From Streptomyces brevispora (lineage in GTDB: Bacteria > Actinomycetota > Actinomycetes > Streptomycetales > Streptomycetaceae): 64,000 nucleotides of DNA. Every line of letters starts with the position of its first letter. The first letter of the stretch is position 1. Of this stretch, positions 32,543 to 40,890 are shown in pieces. The notes beneath the pieces were generated by a model. That model had not been told where the DNA came from and did no database searches. It saw nothing but the letters and a program-made list of their open reading frames with translations. A program made the translations under genes and the position numbers. The stretch covers positions 3,410,001 to 3,474,000 of the forward strand of contig NZ_VIWW01000001.1 of assembly GCF_007829885.1 (NCBI RefSeq). Reading direction: 5' to 3'.

Positions 32543-33289
32543 ATGTCTGATCAATCGCGTCCTTACCGCACCGCCGCCGTGATCCCCGCGGCCGGCCGCG
32601 GCGTAAGGCTCGGTCCCGGCGCCCCCAAGGCGCTCCGCGCGCTGGGCGGGACGCCCATGCTCGTCCATGCGGTACGGGCCATGGCGGCCTCCCGTCACGT
32701 GTCCCTGGTCGTGGTCGTCGCGCCGCCGGACGGCGCGCCCGAGGTCAGGAACCTGCTCGACGAGCACGCGCTGCCCGAGCGCACCGAATTCCTCGTCGTG
32801 CCCGGCGGCGACACCCGTCAGGAGTCGGTGAAGCTGGGCCTGGACGCCCTGCCCGCCGATGTCTCCGCCGTCCTCGTCCACGACGCGGCCCGCCCCCTGG
32901 TGCCCGTCGACACGGTGGACGCCGTGGTCGAGGCGGTACGGGACGGGGCGCCCGCCGTCGTCCCGGCGCTGCCGCTCGCGGACACCGTCAAGGAGGTCGA
33001 GCCGGGTGCGCCCGGGGAGCCCGAGCCGGTGCTCTCCACCCCGGTGCGGTCCAGGCTGCGGGCGGTACAGACCCCGCAGGGCTTCGACCGCGACACGCTG
33101 GTGCGGGCCCATGAGCGGTTCGCCGTCGGCGGCGAGGGCGCGACCGACGACGCGGGCCTGGTCGAGCAGCTGGGGGCGCCCGTCGTGGTCGTACCCGGCC
33201 ACGAGGAGGCGTTCAAGGTGACCCGGCCGCTGGACCTGGTCCTGGCCGAGGCGGTACTCGCACGCAGGAGGGCGAACGATGGCTTCTGA
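32543..33289 (+). CDS. ispD: 2-C-methyl-D-erythritol 4-phosphate cytidylyltransferase
   Basis: A 248-residue cytidylyltransferase of the MEP isoprenoid pathway (MEP + CTP to CDP-ME). The nucleotide-binding loop is [20 protein letters not shown]. Other active-site segments are [86 protein letters not shown] and [16 protein letters not shown]. The ATG at 32543 (MSDQSRPY) is preferred. The 3' end overlaps ispF by 11 bases, so the two are translationally coupled. Confidence 0.95.
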   Translation: MSDQSRPYRTAAVIPAAGRGVRLGPGAPKALRALGGTPMLVHAVRAMAASRHVSLVVVVAPPDGAPEVRNLLDEHALPERTEFLVVPGGDTRQESVKLGLDALPADVSAVLVHDAARPLVPVDTVDAVVEAVRDGAPAVVPALPLADTVKEVEPGAPGEPEPVLSTPVRSRLRAVQTPQGFDRDTLVRAHERFAVGGEGATDDAGLVEQLGAPVVVVPGHEEAFKVTRPLDLVLAEAVLARRRANDGF

Positions 33290-33875
33290 GGAACACCTGA
33301 CCCCCGGGCAGGGCACGGATTCAGGGCAGGGCACGGCTTCCGAGCAGGGCGCGGCCTCCGGGCAGAGCACGGCCTCCTCCGGGCAGCGCGCCGCGCCGGT
33401 GATCCCGCTCGTAGGGATCGGAACCGACATCCACGCCTTCGAGGAGGGCCGCGAGCTGTGGTGCGCGGGTCTCCTGTGGGAGGGCGAGGGCCCCGGGCTC
33501 GCCGGGCACTCCGACGCGGACGTCGTCGCGCACGCCGCGTGCAACGCGCTGTTCTCGGCCGCCGGGCTCGGCGACCTCGGGCAGCACTTCGGCACCGGGC
33601 GCCCCGAGTGGTCCGGCGCCGCGGGGGTCACGCTGCTGACTGAGGCGGCCCGGATCGTGCGGTCCGAGGGCTTCGAGATCGGCAACGTCGCCGTCCAGGT
33701 CGTCGGCGTACGGCCGAAGATCGGCAAGCGGCGTCACGAGGCGCAGAAGGTCCTGTCCGCCGCCGTGGGCGCGCCCGTCTCGCTCTCGGCCGCCACCTCC
33801 GACGGGCTCGGCTTCACCGGCCGTGCGGAGGGCGTCGCCGGGATCGCGACCGCGCTGGTCTACCGCACGGTCTGA
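33279..33875 (+). CDS. ispF: 2-C-methyl-D-erythritol 2,4-cyclodiphosphate synthase with extended N-terminus
   Basis: A 198-residue MEP-pathway cyclase that forms MEcPP from CDP-ME 2-phosphate. The core starts at about residue 43 with [14 protein letters not shown] (zinc Asp and His) and includes [48 protein letters not shown] and [20 protein letters not shown]. Family members are usually about 155-170 residues. Here the first roughly 40 residues are an added Gly-Gln-Ser-Thr-rich stretch ([20 protein letters not shown]). An internal start near the core cannot be excluded. It overlaps ispD. Confidence 0.94.
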   Translation: MASEEHLTPGQGTDSGQGTASEQGAASGQSTASSGQRAAPVIPLVGIGTDIHAFEEGRELWCAGLLWEGEGPGLAGHSDADVVAHAACNALFSAAGLGDLGQHFGTGRPEWSGAAGVTLLTEAARIVRSEGFEIGNVAVQVVGVRPKIGKRRHEAQKVLSAAVGAPVSLSAATSDGLGFTGRAEGVAGIATALVYRTV

Positions 33876-33894
33876 CCTGCGCGGAAGTCGCACA

Positions 33895-33921
33895 GCGGGC
33901 CCGGCCGGTCACCGGGCCCGC
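33895..33921 (+). terminator. Terminator of ispDF
   Basis: GCGGGCCCGG (33895-33904) and CCGGGCCCGC (33912-33921) pair perfectly around a 7-nt loop, 20 bases past the ispF stop and before TCTTGTT. Confidence 0.75.
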
Positions 33922-33994
33922 AGTCTTGTTGCACATCGGTTGCACGTACTCTTGTACGGCAATGACGTGACGCGAGGGATGGAGAGGCTCCGGG

Positions 33995-34570
33995 ATGAGT
34001 ACGGCGACGATGGCCGCTGCACGGGCCGCTGCCGACGGATACGTCCTGCGCACCGCCACCCCCGGTGACATCGACGGGGCGCGGGCCGTGATGCTCGACA
34101 CCGTCTACAACGACCTGAGGTCCGGCTACGTGCCCCGCTGGCACGCCGACATCATCGACCCCGAGGCCAGTTATCTGCGGCCCGAGCGCTGCACTCTGCT
34201 GGTGGTCGAGCGCGACGGCGAGATCGTCGCGACGGGCGCCGTGCGCGACCGGGGGCCGCAGGCGCCGCCCAATCCGCAGTGGGTCGCGGACCGCTTCCCG
34301 TCCGGCGCCACCGCCCAGCTGTGCCGGATCTACGTCCGGCCGGAGCACCGCAGGCACGGGCTGGCGCGGCGGCTGGTGCGCGAGCTCTGCGACTTCGTCG
34401 CCGGCGTCGGCGGGTACGGGGCGGTCTATCTGCACACCGACCCCGCGGTGCCGGGCGCCGAGCCGTTCTGGCGCTCCCTCGCGCAGGAGGTGTGCGACGA
34501 GCGCACCATGCCCGGCCGCGGCCAGAGCGTCGTCCACTTCGAGTTGCCGCTGCCCGACGCCGCTCGCTGA
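33995..34570 (+). CDS. GNAT-family N-acetyltransferase
   Basis: A 191-residue acetyl-CoA-dependent acyltransferase. The fold runs from YVLRTATPGDIDGARAVMLD through LLVVERDGEIVATGAVRDRG to the acetyl-CoA-binding motif AQLCRIYVRPEHRRHGLARR, with its R/H-x-x-G-x-A/G loop. A late strand VYLHTDPAVPGAEPFWRSLA completes it. The substrate is not predictable. It has its own promoter region after the ispDF terminator and ends 80 bases before the Zur-preceded transporter operon. Confidence 0.88.
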   Translation: MSTATMAAARAAADGYVLRTATPGDIDGARAVMLDTVYNDLRSGYVPRWHADIIDPEASYLRPERCTLLVVERDGEIVATGAVRDRGPQAPPNPQWVADRFPSGATAQLCRIYVRPEHRRHGLARRLVRELCDFVAGVGGYGAVYLHTDPAVPGAEPFWRSLAQEVCDERTMPGRGQSVVHFELPLPDAAR

Positions 34571-34620
34571 GCCGTCCGCTGCCCGTCGCCCACTGAGCGG
34601 CCCGCCAAGTCACTTTTAAA

Positions 34621-34635
34621 TGACAATCGTTTTCA
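34621..34635 (+). promoter_or_regulatory. Zur-like box in the promoter of the importer operon
   Basis: TGACAATCGTTTTCA is a 7-1-7 imperfect inverted repeat close to the actinobacterial Zur consensus TGAAAATGATTTTCA. It sits directly before a -10-like TAAGGT (34638-34643), which ends seven bases before the ATG at 34651. Repressor bound here would block the promoter, and the mRNA may be leaderless. The surrounding AT-rich run (AAGTCACTTTTAAATGACAA) is unusual for this genome. Confidence 0.7.
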
Positions 34636-34650
34636 TATAAGGTCGTTGCC

Positions 34651-36171
34651 ATGCCCCCGTCCCGACTCCGTCGCGCCGCGCTGCCGCTGACCGCGGCCGC
34701 CCTCCTCGTCCCGCTCGCCGCCGCCTGTTCCGGCGGCGCGAACGACACCAACGGCGCGGCGGACGGCGGGCAACGCCTCCGGGTCGTCATGGCCTTCCCG
34801 CCCGCACAGGCGATGTCCCCCTACGGCGACGACGCCGTCAACCTCAGCCGCCTCGCGGTCATCGAGGGCCTCACCTCCCTCGACCGCGAAGGCGCGGCGA
34901 AGCCGGCACTCGCCGCCTCGTGGAAGCGCGAGAGCCCGAAGGCATGGACCTTCACCCTGCGCGAGGCGTCCTTCCAGGACGGCACGAAGGTCGACCCGGC
35001 CGCCGTCGCCCGGTCCCTGAACGCCGCTCAGAAGGCCTCGCCCAAGCCGCGCGTGCTGTCCGACACCGGCATCACCGCAACGGCCCAGGGCGCCGGCACC
35101 GTACGCATCGTCACCACCGAGGCGGACCCGCTGCTGCCCCAGCGCCTCGCCAACCCCTCCCTCACGATCCTGTCCGCCGCCGCATACCGGGACGGCAAGG
35201 TGAACCCGGCCGGGCACGCCACCGGTCCCTTCACCCTCGCCGCGGTCAAGGGCGCCGTCAGCGCCACGCTGGAGCGCAACGACCACTACTGGGGCGGCAA
35301 GGCCAAGGCCCCCGGTGCCGACGTGACCTTCGTGGCCGACGGCACCGCCCGCGCCAACGCCCTGCGCACCGAGGCCGTCGACGTCGCCGAGTACGTACCG
35401 ATCTCGCAGGCCTCCCTCCTCGGCGACCGGCTCGTCCACGGATTCCCCTCCGCCCGCACCAACGGCCTCTCCCTCAACACGGAGCACGGCGTCTTCGCCG
35501 ACCCCGCGATGCGTGCGGCGGCCCGCGAGGCCATCGACTCCGAGGCCCTCGTCAAGGCCGTCTACGAGGGCCGCGCCGACAGCGCACAGGGCCTCCTCGG
35601 ACCCGGCGTGCCGTGGGCCGCCGCCGCCCGCGAGGCCCCGGTCGACCGGGCGAAGGCCGCGGACAAGGCGCGGATCGCGAAGACGAAGCAGATCGTCCTC
35701 GCCACCTACACCAACCGGCCCGAACTCCCCGAGGTCGCCACCGTCGTCCAGCAGCAGCTCCAGAAGCGCGGCTTCACGGTCAAGCAGGTCGTCCGCGACT
35801 ACGCCCAGCTGGAGGCCGACGCCCTCGCCGGCAAGTACGACGCCTTCATCCAGGCCCGCAACACCCTCCTGGACACCGCGGACCCCGTCTCCTACCTCGC
35901 GTCCGACTTCACCTGCGACGGCAGCTTCAACATCTCGCAGCTCTGCGACAAGCGCGTCGACACCGACGTGAACAAGGCCGCGGAAGCCGCCGGAACCGAC
36001 GCCCGCCACCGCGCCGCGATGACCGCCGAGGCCGACATCCTCGGCACCGACGCCCTCGTACCGCTCCTCCACGAACGCTTCGTCCAGGGCTACGACGACA
36101 GCCGCGTCCACGGCGTCGCGCTCGACCCGATGGAACGCACCCTCATCACCGCAGACACCCGCGTCGGGTGA
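34651..36171 (+). CDS. Family-5 extracellular solute-binding lipoprotein
   Basis: A 506-residue SBP_bac_5 (peptide/nickel/opine-type) binding protein. The lipoprotein signal ends LLVPLAAACSGG. Family features include VVMAFPPAQAMSPYGDDAVN, GLTSLDREGAAKPALAASW, WTFTLREASFQDGTKVDPAA, GTGPFTL-like HATGPFTLAAVKG, ERNDHYWGGKAKAPGADVTF and AAREAIDSEALVKAVYEG. The ligand could be a peptide, nickel or a metal-chelating opine. The Zur-like box upstream favours a zinc-related ligand such as a metallophore. It is followed four bases later by the fused permease gene, as an operon. Confidence 0.88.
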   Translation: MPPSRLRRAALPLTAAALLVPLAAACSGGANDTNGAADGGQRLRVVMAFPPAQAMSPYGDDAVNLSRLAVIEGLTSLDREGAAKPALAASWKRESPKAWTFTLREASFQDGTKVDPAAVARSLNAAQKASPKPRVLSDTGITATAQGAGTVRIVTTEADPLLPQRLANPSLTILSAAAYRDGKVNPAGHATGPFTLAAVKGAVSATLERNDHYWGGKAKAPGADVTFVADGTARANALRTEAVDVAEYVPISQASLLGDRLVHGFPSARTNGLSLNTEHGVFADPAMRAAAREAIDSEALVKAVYEGRADSAQGLLGPGVPWAAAAREAPVDRAKAADKARIAKTKQIVLATYTNRPELPEVATVVQQQLQKRGFTVKQVVRDYAQLEADALAGKYDAFIQARNTLLDTADPVSYLASDFTCDGSFNISQLCDKRVDTDVNKAAEAAGTDARHRAAMTAEADILGTDALVPLLHERFVQGYDDSRVHGVALDPMERTLITADTRVG

Positions 36172-36175
36172 CCGG

Positions 36176-37915
36176 GTGAAGTACCTCGCCGGACGGCTCG
36201 CCGCGCTCCTCGCGGTCCTCGCCGTCATCGGCCTGCTGCCCCGGCTGACCCGCACCGACCCCGCCCTCACGATCCTGCGCGCCCGGTACGCCGAGCGGCC
36301 GCCCACCCCCGAGACCCTCGACGCCATCCGCGCCGAAACCGGCCTCGACGGCGGCCCGCTCCACATCCTCGGCAGCTGGTTCGGCGGACTCCTCCACGGC
36401 GACCTCGGCACCTCCTGGGTCTCCGGGCAGCCCGTCGCCCCCGACGCGATATCCGCCCTGGGCGTCTCGCTCACCCTCATGGGCGCCTCCCTCGCCGTCG
36501 CGCTGCTCCTCGCCGCGGCCCTCGCCGCCCGGACCCTGCGACGCGGGGCGGGGCGCCGCATCGTCACCGCCCGCGCGGGCGTCGGCGCGGCCGTTCTCGC
36601 CGCCTTCCCCGAGTTCCTGATCGCCGCCGTCCTCGCCGCCGTCGTCGCCGTCCGGCTCGACTGGCTCCCCGCGCTCGGCTGGGGCACCCCCGCGCAGACG
36701 GTGCTGCCCGCCCTCGCCATGGGCATCCCCGCAGGCGCCCTGCTCGGCCGGCTGCTGGACGACGCGCTGCCCGCCGCGTACGCCGAACCCTGGGCGCGGG
36801 CCGCCACCGCCGGCGGACTGCCTGGACCCCGCATCGCCCGCCACGCCCTGCGCCGCACCCTGCCCGGCCTGCTGCCCCAGCTCGGCCTGATCGTCGTCGG
36901 GCTCACCGGCGGCGCCGTCGCCGTCGAAACCCTCTACACGATCCCCGGCCTGGGCGGCAGCGCACTGGCCGCCGCACTCGCCCAGGACCTCCCGGTCCTC
37001 CAGGCCTGCGTCCTGATGCTGCTGCTCCTCGGCGTGACCGCGGGACTGGCCGCCCGCCTCGCCACCCGCACCCTGCTCGGCCCCGCCCTGCGCGACGGCG
37101 CACTGCCCGCACTCCTGCCGCCCGTCCTCCCGGCCCGCCGGCTGCTGACCGCGGCCGTCCTCGTCCTGGCCGCGCTCCTCGCCGCCGTCACCGTCGCCGG
37201 ACTCCTGCGCGACCCCCTCCAGATCGACGCCGCGGCCCGCCTCGCCGGACCGTCCGCCGCCCACCCCTTCGGCACCGACTCCCTCGGCCGCGACGTCCTC
37301 GCCCGCCTCGGACACGGAGCCGCCCGCACCGTCCTCACCGCCGTCGCCGTGTCCGCCGCCACCCTGCTCCTCGGCCTCGCCCTCGGAGCCGTACGCGCCG
37401 GAGCGCTCACCGAGACCGCCAACGCGCTGCCCGCGATCCTCACCGGCCTCGTCGTCGCCGGTGTCGCCGGACCCGGCCCCTGGAGCGCCGCGGCCGCCGT
37501 CACCGCCGTCGCCTGGGCCCCCATCGCCGCCCACACCAGCGCCCTGTACGCCCAGGAACGCGCCGCCCCGCACATCGCCGCCGCCCGCGCCCTGGGCGCC
37601 GGGCGCGCACACCTGCTGCGCCGTCACGTGCTGCCCGGCGTGCTGCCCCCCGTCGTCCGCCACGCCGTCGTGCGCGTCCCCGCCATCGCGCTGGCCCTCG
37701 CCTCCCTCGGCTTCCTCGGCCTCGGCACCGCGCCCCCGTCACCCGAATGGGGCCGGATGCTCTCCGAGAACCTCCCCTACGCGGAACGCGCCCCCTGGTC
37801 CGTACTCGCCCCCGCCGCCGCCCTCGCCGCCCTCGGCGCGACGGCCGTCCTCACGGCCACCGCCGTACGGGGCGCACGAAGCCGGGGCGCGGGAAGCCGC
37901 AAGGGCGCCGCGTGA
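36176..37915 (+). CDS. Fused DppB-DppC-type ABC permease
   Basis: A 579-residue membrane protein in which the two permeases of a peptide/nickel/opine ABC importer are joined. The first half (about 1-300) has the DppB signature GLLHGDLGTSWVSG and an EAA loop, AEPWARAATAGGLPGPRIAR. The second half (about 320-560) has the DppC signature AAHPFGTDSLGRDVLARLGH and its own EAA loop, AAPHIAAARALGAGRAHLLR. About 11-12 membrane helices are visible. The start is GTG 36176 and translation is probably coupled to the binding protein. No ATPase gene follows; only 333 bases separate it from cysS. Confidence 0.85.
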   Translation: MKYLAGRLAALLAVLAVIGLLPRLTRTDPALTILRARYAERPPTPETLDAIRAETGLDGGPLHILGSWFGGLLHGDLGTSWVSGQPVAPDAISALGVSLTLMGASLAVALLLAAALAARTLRRGAGRRIVTARAGVGAAVLAAFPEFLIAAVLAAVVAVRLDWLPALGWGTPAQTVLPALAMGIPAGALLGRLLDDALPAAYAEPWARAATAGGLPGPRIARHALRRTLPGLLPQLGLIVVGLTGGAVAVETLYTIPGLGGSALAAALAQDLPVLQACVLMLLLLGVTAGLAARLATRTLLGPALRDGALPALLPPVLPARRLLTAAVLVLAALLAAVTVAGLLRDPLQIDAAARLAGPSAAHPFGTDSLGRDVLARLGHGAARTVLTAVAVSAATLLLGLALGAVRAGALTETANALPAILTGLVVAGVAGPGPWSAAAAVTAVAWAPIAAHTSALYAQERAAPHIAAARALGAGRAHLLRRHVLPGVLPPVVRHAVVRVPAIALALASLGFLGLGTAPPSPEWGRMLSENLPYAERAPWSVLAPAAALAALGATAVLTATAVRGARSRGAGSRKGAA

Positions 37916-38248
37916 GCGCCGCCACGCCCCGCGACCGGCCACCCCGGGCGTGACCCCGCCCCTGTCATCGGTCTCCGGCCTCGCCGTACTCGCCGGCAGC
38001 GCCGCCACCGGCGTGCTGCTCGGCGCCCCCGCCCCCGTCCGGTGGGCGGTGCTCGCCCCGTCCCGCTCGCGGGCGCCGCCCTCGCGCTGACCCTCCCGGC
38101 GGGCGCGAACGGGAAGACGGCCGGACAACCGGTCCGGGGCCAGGCGTCACGGCCGGTCGAACCCGGGCCATGACCCCGGGCGATAACACTGTCATCGCAA
38201 TCCCCAAGGAGTCGCGGGGCACTGGTGCGCGCCCACTACCCTTGAGGC
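37916..38248 (+). pseudogene. Scar with possible ATPase start and exporter remnant
   Basis: Overlapping the permease stop (GTGA), a GTG opens a 13-codon frame (MSAATPRDRPPRA) and stops. From 37951 another frame reads VSGLAVLAGSAATGVLLGAP, then VRWAVLA, and with a frameshift LAGAALALTLPAG. This looks like the last membrane helices of an MFS-type protein. In comparable operons the permease is followed by ATPase genes and sometimes an MFS exporter, so this may be the joint left by a deletion. Remnant identity is uncertain. Confidence 0.35.
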
Positions 38249-39652
38249 GTGACTATTCGCCTGTACGACACCAGCGCCCGGCAGATCCGTGACTTCGTCC
38301 CGCTCGCAGCGGGCTGCGTCTCGATCTACCTCTGTGGCGCCACTGTCCAGGCCGCCCCGCACATCGGGCACATCAGGTCCGGACTGAACTTCGACATCAT
38401 GCGCCGCTGGTTCGAGTACCGCGGCTACGACGTGACGTTCGTCCGGAACGTCACCGACATCGACGACAAGATCATCACGAAGTCGGCCCAACAGGGCCGC
38501 CCGTGGTGGGCCATCGGCTACGAGAACGAGCGGGCGTTCAACGCCGGCTACGACGCGCTGGGCTGCCTCCCGCCCACGTACGAGCCCCGCGCCACCGGCC
38601 ACATCACCGAGATGATCGAGATGATGCGCGGCCTCATCGAGCGCGGTCACGCCTACGCCGCCGACGGCAACGTCTACTTCGACGTGCGCTCGTTCCCCGG
38701 CTACCTGTCCCTCTCCAACCAGTCCCTGGACGATCTGCGCCAGCCCTCCGGCGACGGCGAGACCGGCAAGCGCGACCAGCGCGACTTCGCCATGTGGAAG
38801 GCGTCCAAGCCCGGCGAGCCCAGCTGGGAGACCCCCTGGGGCCGCGGCCGCCCCGGCTGGCACCTCGAATGCTCCGCCATGGTCCACAAGTACCTCGGCA
38901 CCGCCTTCGACATCCACGGCGGCGGCATCGACCTGATCTTCCCGCACCACGAGAACGAGATCGCCCAGGCCAAGGCCTACGGCGACGAGTTCGCGAAGTA
39001 CTGGGTGCACAACGGCTGGGTCACCATGTCCGGCGAGAAGATGTCGAAGTCGCTCGGCAACTCCGTACTCGTCAGCGAGATGGTCAAGGACTGGCGCCCC
39101 ATCGTGCTGCGCTACTACCTCGGCACCCCGCACTACCGGTCCATGATCGAGTACAGCGAGGAGGCCCTGCGCGAGGCCGAGTCCGCGTTCGCGCGGATCG
39201 AGGGCTTCGTCCAGCGCGTCACCGAGAAGGCCGGCGAGACGGTCGAGCCGGCCGCCGAGGTGCCGCCCGCGTTCGCCGAGGCGATGGACGACGACCTGGG
39301 CGTCCCGCAGGCCCTCGCGATCGTCCACACCACCGTCCGCCAGGGCAACTCCGCCCTCGCCGCCGACGACAAGGAAGCCGCGGTCGCACGCCTCGCCGAG
39401 GTCCGTGCCATGCTCGGGGTACTCGGCCTCGACCCGCTCGACGACCACTGGGCCGGCGAGAGCGACCGCGGCGACGACCTCCACGGCGTCGTCGACACCC
39501 TCGTACGACTCGTCCTCGACCAGCGCCAGAGCGCCCGCGACCGCAAGGACTGGACCGCGGCCGACGCCATCCGCGACCAGCTCAACCAGTCCGGGCTCGT
39601 CATCGAGGACAGCCCCGCCGGACCACGGTGGACACTCGGCCCGCGCCAGTAG
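38249..39652 (+). CDS. cysS: Cysteinyl-tRNA synthetase
   Basis: A 467-residue class I aminoacyl-tRNA synthetase charging tRNA-Cys. Zinc ligands lie in [19 protein letters not shown] and [11 protein letters not shown]. The nucleotide motifs are the HIGH box [10 protein letters not shown] and the KMSKS loop [14 protein letters not shown]. Other family segments are [13 protein letters not shown] and [18 protein letters not shown]. The C-terminal DALR-like helices end [19 protein letters not shown]. The family length is normal. The start is GTG; TACCCT ends eight bases before it, so the mRNA may be leaderless. In actinobacteria this gene commonly neighbours ispDF and rlmB, as here. Confidence 0.96.
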   Translation: MTIRLYDTSARQIRDFVPLAAGCVSIYLCGATVQAAPHIGHIRSGLNFDIMRRWFEYRGYDVTFVRNVTDIDDKIITKSAQQGRPWWAIGYENERAFNAGYDALGCLPPTYEPRATGHITEMIEMMRGLIERGHAYAADGNVYFDVRSFPGYLSLSNQSLDDLRQPSGDGETGKRDQRDFAMWKASKPGEPSWETPWGRGRPGWHLECSAMVHKYLGTAFDIHGGGIDLIFPHHENEIAQAKAYGDEFAKYWVHNGWVTMSGEKMSKSLGNSVLVSEMVKDWRPIVLRYYLGTPHYRSMIEYSEEALREAESAFARIEGFVQRVTEKAGETVEPAAEVPPAFAEAMDDDLGVPQALAIVHTTVRQGNSALAADDKEAAVARLAEVRAMLGVLGLDPLDDHWAGESDRGDDLHGVVDTLVRLVLDQRQSARDRKDWTAADAIRDQLNQSGLVIEDSPAGPRWTLGPRQ

Positions 39653-39661
39653 TCCTCCCGA

Positions 39662-39687
39662 GTGCCGCCCGGCCCGCCGGGCGGCAC
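39662..39687 (+). terminator. Hairpin between cysS and rlmB
   Basis: GTGCCGCCCGGC (39662-39673) and GCCGGGCGGCAC (39676-39687) are exact reverse complements with two bases between, ten bases past the cysS stop. Confidence 0.65.
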
Positions 39688-39739
39688 ACTTTCACTTACG
39701 TACACGTACGCACGTCTGAAGCAACGAAACAGGTAGGTC

Positions 39740-40696
39740 ATGGCCGGGAACAGCCAGCGCAGGAACCGCCGCACGTCCAACAAGAAGGGCATGCAGGTCG
39801 GCAGCGGCGGTAACCGACGCCGTGCTCTCGAAGGCAGGGGACCGACGCCGCCCGCCGAGGACCGCAAGAAGCACAAGAAGAACCGCATCGCGACCGCCAA
39901 GGCCAAGCACGCCGTCAACCGCCGTCCCGCGCCCAGGCGCGGCGGCGCCAAGGGCACCTCCGAGATGGTCGTCGGCCGCAACCCGGTCTTCGAGGCGCTG
40001 CGCGACGGCGTCCCCGCCACCACCCTGTACGTCCAGCAGTACATCGACAACGACGAGCGGGTCCGCGAGGCCCTCCAGCTCGCCGGCCAGCGCGGCAACA
40101 TCAACCTGATGGAGGCCCCGCGCCCCGAGCTCGACCGGATGACGAACGGCCTGAACCACCAGGGCCTCGTCCTCCAGGTCCCGCCGTACGAGTACGCGGA
40201 GCCGCAGGACCTCACCGCCGCCGCGTACGACAACGGCGAGGACCCGCTGATCGTCGCCCTCGACGGCGTCACCGACCCGCGCAACCTCGGCGCCATCGTC
40301 CGCTCCGTCTCCGCGTTCGGCGGCCACGGCGTGGTCGTGCCCGAGCGCCGCGCCGCCGGAATGACCGCCGGAGCCTGGAAGTCCTCCGCCGGAACGGCCG
40401 CCCGCACCCCGGTCTCCCGGGTGACGAACCTGACCCGCGCGCTGGAGGCGTACAAGAAGGAAGGCATCACCGTCGTCGGCCTGGCCGCCGACGGCGAGCA
40501 CACCGTCGAGGACCTGGAGGCACTCGGCGGCCCCGTCGTCATCGTCATCGGCAGCGAGGGCAAGGGCCTCGGCCGCCTCGTCGGCGAGACCTGCGACTAC
40601 CGGGTCCGCATCTCGATGCCCGGCGGCGCCGAGTCCCTGAACGCCGGTGTCGCGGCCGGCATCGTGATGTACGAGGTCGCCCGCCGCCGCGCCTGA
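39740..40696 (+). CDS. rlmB: 23S rRNA (guanosine-2'-O-)-methyltransferase RlmB (SpoU family)
   Basis: A 318-residue SPOUT methyltransferase. The first about 70 residues are very basic (SQRRNRRTSNKKGMQVGS, EDRKKHKKNRIATAKAKHAV), likely for rRNA binding. The substrate-binding domain contains VVGRNPVFEALRDGVPATTL and LNHQGLVLQVPP. The SpoU motifs follow: motif 1 VALDGVTDPRNLGAIVRSVS, motif 2 VVIVIGSEGKGLGRLVGETC, motif 3 ISMPGGAESLNAGVAAGIVM. It modifies a G in the 23S rRNA peptidyl-transferase region (G2251 in E. coli) using SAM. Close paralogues modify tRNA or give thiostrepton resistance, so the exact target is inferred. Confidence 0.93.
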   Translation: MAGNSQRRNRRTSNKKGMQVGSGGNRRRALEGRGPTPPAEDRKKHKKNRIATAKAKHAVNRRPAPRRGGAKGTSEMVVGRNPVFEALRDGVPATTLYVQQYIDNDERVREALQLAGQRGNINLMEAPRPELDRMTNGLNHQGLVLQVPPYEYAEPQDLTAAAYDNGEDPLIVALDGVTDPRNLGAIVRSVSAFGGHGVVVPERRAAGMTAGAWKSSAGTAARTPVSRVTNLTRALEAYKKEGITVVGLAADGEHTVEDLEALGGPVVIVIGSEGKGLGRLVGETCDYRVRISMPGGAESLNAGVAAGIVMYEVARRRA

Positions 40697-40720
40697 CCCG
40701 CCCGGCAGGACCACCCGCAC

Positions 40721-40760
40721 GGGCGGCGGCCGACGGAGGAAACCCCGCCGTCCGCCGCCC
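40721..40760 (+). terminator. Terminator of rlmB
   Basis: GGGCGGCGG plus GACGG (40721-40736) pairs with CCGTC plus CGCCGCCC (40748-40760), with a small bulge and a loop of about 11 bases, 25 bases after the stop. Confidence 0.55.
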
Positions 40761-40890
40761 CCGGGCGGCCCCGCCCGGGGGCGCGTACGGCCGCGCGTAC
40801 GCCCCAACGCGCCCCGCCACCACCGGTTGACGGGCCTCGGACACTTCGACACCGTCAAGGCAGTGTCCTAAACACACATCACTCGGTTAG

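Noticed and set aside
34633..36906. Long minus-strand open frame opposite the binding-protein gene
   Set aside because: Antisense to the binding lipoprotein and permease, whose motifs are clear. The antisense product is Gly/Arg/Val-rich low complexity.
38100..38248. T-box or cysteine-responsive leader before cysS
   Set aside because: No T-box sequence or specifier stem could be recognised, and a -10-like TACCCT next to the GTG suggests a leaderless start.
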